From: Patescibacteria group bacterium
GTDB taxonomy: Bacteria; Patescibacteriota; Patescibacteriia; 2-12-FULL-60-25
Length of the DNA stretch: 12,049 nt
Direction of reading: 5' to 3'
Assembly: GCA_018817245.1 (NCBI GenBank)
Contig: JAHIUG010000071.1
Coordinates: 1 to 12,049, forward strand
In this document: positions 11,321 through 12,049 of the stretch, piece after piece
How the letters are laid out: each line of letters begins with the position of its first letter
How positions within the stretch are numbered: position 1 is the stretch's first letter
Notes under the pieces: model-generated
Told to the model about the DNA's origin: nothing
The model's database searches: none
The model's input: only the letters and a program-made list of their open reading frames with translations
Program-made: the position numbers and the translations under genes

Positions 11321-12049
11321 ATGCAAGATAAAATCACAATTAAAGGCGCGCGAGAGCACAATCTTAAAAACATCAATTTGGAATTGCCGCGCAATAAGAT
11401 GATCGTATTTACAGGCTTATCTGGTTCAGGTAAGTCGTCTTTGGCTTTTGATACAATTTTTGCTGAGGGGCAGCGTCGTTATGTTGAATCTCTTTCAGCT
11501 TACGCTCGCCAGTTCCTTGGGCAAATGGATAAGCCGGATGTGGATGAGATTGAGGGATTGTCTCCAGCTATTTCTATAGATCAAAAAGCTCACAGCGCCA
11601 ATCCTAGATCTACAGTTGCAACTATCACAGAGATTTATGATTATCTTCGTGTTTTGTATGCGCGCGTTGGTTTGCCGCATTGTCCAATTGATGGTAATCC
11701 GATTCGTAAGATGACTGTGGAGGAAATGGTTGATGTGATTTTAAAGCGTACTATTGAGATGCATTCTATTCCTGAGAAGATTAAGGAGCGTAAAGATGTA
11801 GGGGCAGACCCGCGTGTCCGCTTAAAGGACGAAATCGTAATTCTTGCGCCGATTGTTCGTGGTAGAAAAGGGGAGTATCACCAGTTGCTTCAAGATTTGT
11901 ATCAGGCTGGTTTTATGGAAATTCGTTTGGATGGCAAATGGAAATCGCTTAGAGATCGCGTGAGCTTGAGTAGATATAAACAGCATACAATTGAACTTGT
12001 TGTGGATCGCGTCCCTCTTGCTTGGCCGGTTGAAGGGAACACACAATTA
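11321..12049 (+). CDS. uvrA: Excinuclease ABC subunit A (UvrA), N-terminal part, cut by the window edge
   Basis: The 243 codons up to the right edge encode the UvrA N-terminus. It opens ITIKGAREHNLKNINLELPR, then the first Walker A (GLSGSGKSS, residues 32-40). FAEGQRRYVESLSAYARQFL follows at about 48-67, then the signature DEIEGLSPAISIDQK, the STVATITEIYDYLR segment, and LAPIVRGRKGEYHQLL of the UvrB-binding region. UvrA is the ABC-type damage sensor of nucleotide excision repair. It dimerises, binds damaged DNA and loads UvrB. About 240 of the usual 930 or so residues are present. Residues about 155-171 form a longer linker than usual, whose DNA looks like an inserted palindromic repeat (see the 11798-11821 entry). 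No good Shine-Dalgarno site is present; GAAAGAG lies about ten bases upstream. Confidence 0.97.
   Translation, partial: MQDKITIKGAREHNLKNINLELPRNKMIVFTGLSGSGKSSLAFDTIFAEGQRRYVESLSAYARQFLGQMDKPDVDEIEGLSPAISIDQKAHSANPRSTVATITEIYDYLRVLYARVGLPHCPIDGNPIRKMTVEEMVDVILKRTIEMHSIPEKIKERKDVGADPRVRLKDEIVILAPIVRGRKGEYHQLLQDLYQAGFMEIRLDGKWKSLRDRVSLSRYKQHTIELVVDRVPLAWPVEGNTQL
11798..11821. repeat. Degenerate palindromic repeat embedded in frame within uvrA
   Basis: The stretch begins GTAGGGGCAGACC and ends CGCGTGTCCGC. GCAGAC and GTCCGC are imperfect inverted arms. It reads in frame as VGADPRVR (UvrA residues 160-167), inside the linker before the LAPIVRGRKGEY motif. From memory, 'GTAGGGGCxGACCCxxGTGTCxGCCC' is the form of a common intergenic palindromic repeat of environmental bacteria. 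No second copy exists in this window, so the identification rests on recall. Confidence 0.5.

Noticed and set aside
11678..11710. UvrA 'HCPIDG' lacking a second cysteine, at first sight a broken zinc site
   Set aside because: As I recall, known UvrA proteins also have non-cysteine residues here (CPxH-type). The zinc-binding cysteines lie further on, beyond the window.

Overview
The window looks like part of a Candidate Phyla Radiation (Patescibacteria, Parcubacteria-like) genome. Three things suggest this. (1) A secreted protein carries two copies of a short 'LLQVE..GE.WY' domain that I know from Parcubacteria. (2) A 480-residue protein matches, from memory, an uncharacterised Patescibacteria family. 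(3) Most genes lack a Shine-Dalgarno site and have very short or absent leaders. This placement is inference; no marker gene settles it.

Layout. Positions 1-3092 (minus strand) hold an operon: an ECF sigma factor, a two-helix membrane protein that may be its anti-sigma partner, a membrane-anchored DUF5666-like protein, and a HlyD/MacA-type efflux adaptor that runs off the left edge. Divergent from it, 3281-4882 encodes a secreted protein with Patescibacteria repeat domains, thrombospondin-type-3 calcium repeats and an arylsulfotransferase-like beta-propeller.

Positions 5100-7200 read like a different genome: higher GC, a consensus promoter, a textbook Shine-Dalgarno site, ATGA-coupled genes and strong terminators. 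This part encodes a possible lipoprotein with a barrel-like C-terminal half and two small membrane proteins of similar layout. It is a candidate transferred cassette or an assembly chimera.

Positions 7365-9417 hold a small coiled-coil protein, a short SAM methyltransferase (minus strand), and two gene fragments missing from a plain gene list: the start of a NUDIX hydrolase joined to the C-terminal SPASM cysteine cluster of a radical SAM protein. An acidic protein of unknown function follows. Positions 9587-11029 encode the 480-residue Patescibacteria-type protein, apparently from a leaderless transcript. A 94-bp imperfect palindrome then precedes uvrA, which runs off the right edge. The uvrA reading frame contains a stretch resembling a degenerate intergenic palindromic repeat.

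Only the left operon and the coupled pair at 6416-7080 show clear functional grouping. The rest is a string of single genes, each with its own promoter or terminator. No rRNA, tRNA, CRISPR array or transposase was seen.
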